A stretch of 7,357 nt of DNA from UBA3792 sp045576895 (GTDB lineage: Bacteria; Bacillota; Clostridia; Christensenellales; CAG-138). The translations under genes were made by a program, and so were the position numbers. The stretch is taken from assembly GCA_045576895.1 (NCBI GenBank), contig JAZNHI010000133.1, forward strand, positions 1 through 7,357, written 5' to 3'. Below, piece after piece: positions 6,143-7,357 of this stretch. Position 1 is the first letter of the stretch, and the number at the start of each line of letters is the position of its first letter. The notes below the pieces were generated by a model. That model was not told the DNA's origin. It did no database searches and saw nothing but the letters and a program-made list of their open reading frames with translations.

Positions 6143-6291
6143 CCGCCGCAGGCGGTGATGAGGTGGTATGATTATGATTCTCCGCAGGAGAATCCTCCTG
6201 AACGTGCCCGCAGGGCACACATCACTTGCCGAAGGCAAACATCATCGCAAAGCGACATCATGCGCCGCAGGCGTATATCATCGCGAAGCGA
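6143..6291. repeat. Array of seven short triloop hairpins with ATCA linkers
   Basis: Seven small perfect or near-perfect inverted repeats follow each other, each with a 3-base loop: CCGCC-GCA-GGCGG (6143-6155); GATTCTCC-GCA-GGAGAATC (6176-6194); GTGCCC-GCA-GGGCAC (6204-6218); TTGCC-GAA-GGCAA (6226-6238); TCGC-AAA-GCGA (6245-6255); TGCGCC-GCA-GGCGTA (6261-6275); TCGC-GAA-GCGA (6281-6291). Stems vary in sequence and length (4-8 bp), while loops are GCA or GAA, with one AAA. The last five are joined by linkers of the form CATCA or TATCA; the first hairpin is followed by the complement, TGATG. The array fills the gap between the DUF1858 terminator and the DMP19-like gene. It has no codon structure I believe. 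It resembles intergenic hairpin repeats of gut Clostridia as I remember them, but this could not be checked here. Role unknown. Confidence 0.85.
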
Positions 6292-6320
6292 TAAAAATGC
6301 CCCGCCGGGATCGGCAGGGC
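6292..6320 (-). terminator. Intrinsic terminator of the DUF1858 gene
   Basis: On the leftward transcript, GCCCTGCC (6320-6313), loop GATCCC, GGCGGGGC (6306-6299) form an 8-bp stem with one U-G pair, followed by ATTTTTAT (6298-6291). It lies about 15 bases after the DUF1858 stop codon. The U-tract directly abuts the last hairpin of the array. Confidence 0.82.
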
Positions 6321-6334
6321 GGTTGGTCCGTTGC

Positions 6335-6535
6335 TTATTGCTTGTTCTCGAGGTAGTCGTTGAGCTCCTTGCACAGCTCGTCCGCGTCGATGCCGTGGAC
6401 GGCGCATGCTTCTTCGAGGTTCTCAAAGTGCGACATTGCGCAGCCGAGGCAGTGCATGCCGGATGCGATCAGAATGCCCGCAAGGTCCTCGTCGATCTCG
6501 ATGATTTTACGGATGTTCATGTCCTTCGTGATCAT
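6335..6535 (-). CDS. DUF1858 domain protein (CxxC redox-disulfide type)
   Basis: This 66-residue protein is a complete stand-alone DUF1858 domain, the type also named the hybrid-cluster-protein-associated redox disulfide domain. It begins MITKDMNIRKIIEID (1-15), the usual family opening, and carries Cys29-Leu-Gly-Cys32 in GMHCLGC (26-32), followed by SHFENLEEACAVHGID (35-50) with an extra Cys44. A role in thiol redox chemistry or metal binding is inferred from the family name and the CxxC; no partner is encoded nearby. The ATG at 6535 is preceded by AAAGGAGAT (6550-6542), and the promoter lies at 6567-6595. A longer in-frame start at 6598 lies inside and upstream of this promoter and is rejected. 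It has its own terminator, so it is a single-gene unit. Confidence 0.93.
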   Translation of the reverse strand: MITKDMNIRKIIEIDEDLAGILIASGMHCLGCAMSHFENLEEACAVHGIDADELCKELNDYLENKQ

Positions 6536-6566
6536 GGTGCTATCTCCTTTATTTGTCGGTGGGATT

Positions 6567-6595
6567 AGTATAACAAGTTCCGACGCGTTTTTCAA
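6567..6595 (-). promoter_or_regulatory. Sigma-A promoter of the DUF1858 gene
   Basis: Read leftward, TTGAAA (6595-6590) and TATACT (6572-6567) are separated by 17 bases, a near-consensus promoter. Transcription should start near 6560, about 25 bases ahead of the ATG at 6535. Confidence 0.82.
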
Positions 6596-6622
6596 CACCG
6601 GATTGTGATTTTTTCGTGACGC

Positions 6623-7357
6623 TTACGCCTTTTTCAGGATCCGGAACCCGTTTGCGGGCACGGTGAGCGAAAGCGAGCTGCGCGCTTCGATCGGTTTGCC
6701 GGTTTCGTCACGGAACGTTCCGGACAGATCGGGAGCGGTCCCGGCGTCCGGTCCTTCGCGGAACAGTGCGGGGTAGAGCACGGCGCGAACCGGGGCGTCC
6801 GCAGCGTTCGCAAGCAGGATTAGCGTTTCCGCCTCGCTTTCGCGGATCACGCAGAGCGTTTGTCTGCCGATCGCGGCGATGCGCGTCGTACCGTTTCGGA
6901 TCGCGTCGCTCTCGTTGTGCAGGCGCATCAGCGATCGGACCCGATCGGTCAAAACCGTGTCTTCGCGTCCCCACGGGAATGTGCCGCGGTTCAGAGGATC
7001 GGACATGCCGGTCATGCCCGCTTCGTCGCCGTAATAGATGCACGGCACGCCGGGCAGGAACGCCATCAGCGCGTAGCCGAGTACAAGGCGGTCGCTTGCG
7101 CGGGAAAGGGTTGCGGCGTCCGGATGGATCGCCAGCTGCTGTCTGCGCGAAAGCGTTCGTGCGTCCGGAATGCCGCACAGCGCGGAGCGCGTGCGCTCGG
7201 TGTCGTGCGAGCCCAAAAGATTCAGGCAAGCATCCATGAACGGCTTCGGATAGTCCTCTAAAAGCCGGTTCTGCGTTTCGGCAAACCAGTACGCGTCCTT
7301 TCTGCCGTTCAGGAATTCGATCGCGGGCTCCCGGAACCGATAGTTCATCGGCGCGTC
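6623..7357 (-). CDS. GH13 alpha-amylase/neopullulanase-type glycoside hydrolase (5' end outside window)
   Basis: The last 244 residues of a glycoside hydrolase family 13 enzyme are present; the start lies beyond the right edge. The visible part includes DAPMNYRFREPAIEFL (fragment residues 1-16), the loop after the catalytic acid region in cyclomaltodextrinase and neopullulanase relatives. It also holds conserved region IV, LLGSHDTERT (about 47-56), whose His and Asp are the transition-state stabiliser and third catalytic acid. Next come LPGVPCIYYGDEAGMTG, with DPLNRGTFPWG shortly after, and a C-terminal beta domain ending LTVPANGFRILKKA. The catalytic nucleophile and general acid (regions II and III) should lie outside the window. 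The substrate is probably alpha-1,4/1,6-glucan oligosaccharides; subfamily is uncertain. The fragment shows no signal peptide, but the N-terminus is missing. I see no clear terminator in the 87 bases before the DUF1858 start; some read-through into that gene is possible. Confidence 0.93.
   Translation of the reverse strand, partial: DAPMNYRFREPAIEFLNGRKDAYWFAETQNRLLEDYPKPFMDACLNLLGSHDTERTRSALCGIPDARTLSRRQQLAIHPDAATLSRASDRLVLGYALMAFLPGVPCIYYGDEAGMTGMSDPLNRGTFPWGREDTVLTDRVRSLMRLHNESDAIRNGTTRIAAIGRQTLCVIRESEAETLILLANAADAPVRAVLYPALFREGPDAGTAPDLSGTFRDETGKPIEARSSLSLTVPANGFRILKKA

Noticed and set aside
6119..6238. Longer N-terminus of the DMP19-like gene starting at 6238
   Set aside because: The extension reads through the hairpin array, while the ATG at 6118 has a well-placed AGGA and matches the domain start.
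6143..6291. Possible CRISPR array
   Set aside because: The units are self-complementary hairpins with different sequences, 11-19 bases long, with linkers of 5-9 bases (20 after the first); there is no constant direct repeat with spacers of 30 or so bases and no cas gene.
6168..6356. Rightward 62-codon open frame across the hairpin array
   Set aside because: It is read through the palindromic repeats and the terminator, has no convincing ribosome site, and its residues merely reflect the repeat (HHR-, Arg- and Ala-rich).
6600..6622. Terminator after the GH13 gene
   Set aside because: There is an A-run in the leftward transcript but no stable GC-rich stem followed by a U-tract.

Overview
The window looks like a piece of chromosome from a GC-rich Firmicute of the class Clostridia, probably an uncultured gut-type lineage. 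This is an inference. It rests on strong AGGAGG-type ribosome binding sites, sigma-A promoters with AT-rich -35/-10 boxes in otherwise GC-rich DNA, a guanine riboswitch ahead of xpt, a DUF1858-type redox protein, and a ParB-like/BMP fusion protein of a kind I associate with Clostridia. Coding density is high, with no transposase, phage gene, CRISPR array, tRNA or rRNA. The species cannot be named from this sequence.

Left part (1-1464): a leftward gene, cut by the left edge, encodes a ParB-like domain joined to a BMP-type substrate-binding fold without a signal peptide. It has its own strong promoter (1152-1181). Divergent to it, a second promoter (1259-1287) transcribes a complete guanine-class purine riboswitch (1301-1374) that ends in an intrinsic terminator just ahead of xpt.

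Centre (1465-4031): a tight rightward operon xpt - guaA - GNAT acetyltransferase, with gaps of -1 and 3 bases. Xpt makes XMP from xanthine and PRPP, and GuaA aminates XMP to GMP, so the first two genes are consecutive steps of xanthine-to-GMP salvage. Riboswitch control by guanine gives end-product feedback over both. A bidirectional terminator (4043-4079) separates this operon from a leftward cluster.

Right centre (4083-6118): the leftward cluster runs, in transcription order, DMP19-like protein (6118-5756), SpoU/TrmH-type RNA methyltransferase (5751-4936) and a two-domain GNAT protein (4901-4083). Upstream of it lies an array of seven short GNA-type triloop hairpins (6143-6291) joined by ATCA linkers. 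This is the least ordinary structure in the window.

Right end (6292-7357): a monocistronic unit for a 66-residue DUF1858 CxxC protein has its own promoter (6567-6595) and terminator (6292-6320). Upstream of it is the C-terminal 244 residues of a GH13 alpha-amylase/neopullulanase-type enzyme, cut by the right edge.

Most of the window is ordinary housekeeping sequence. The points worth a second look are the hairpin array, the riboswitch-controlled xpt-guaA operon, and the cytoplasmic ParB-BMP fusion.
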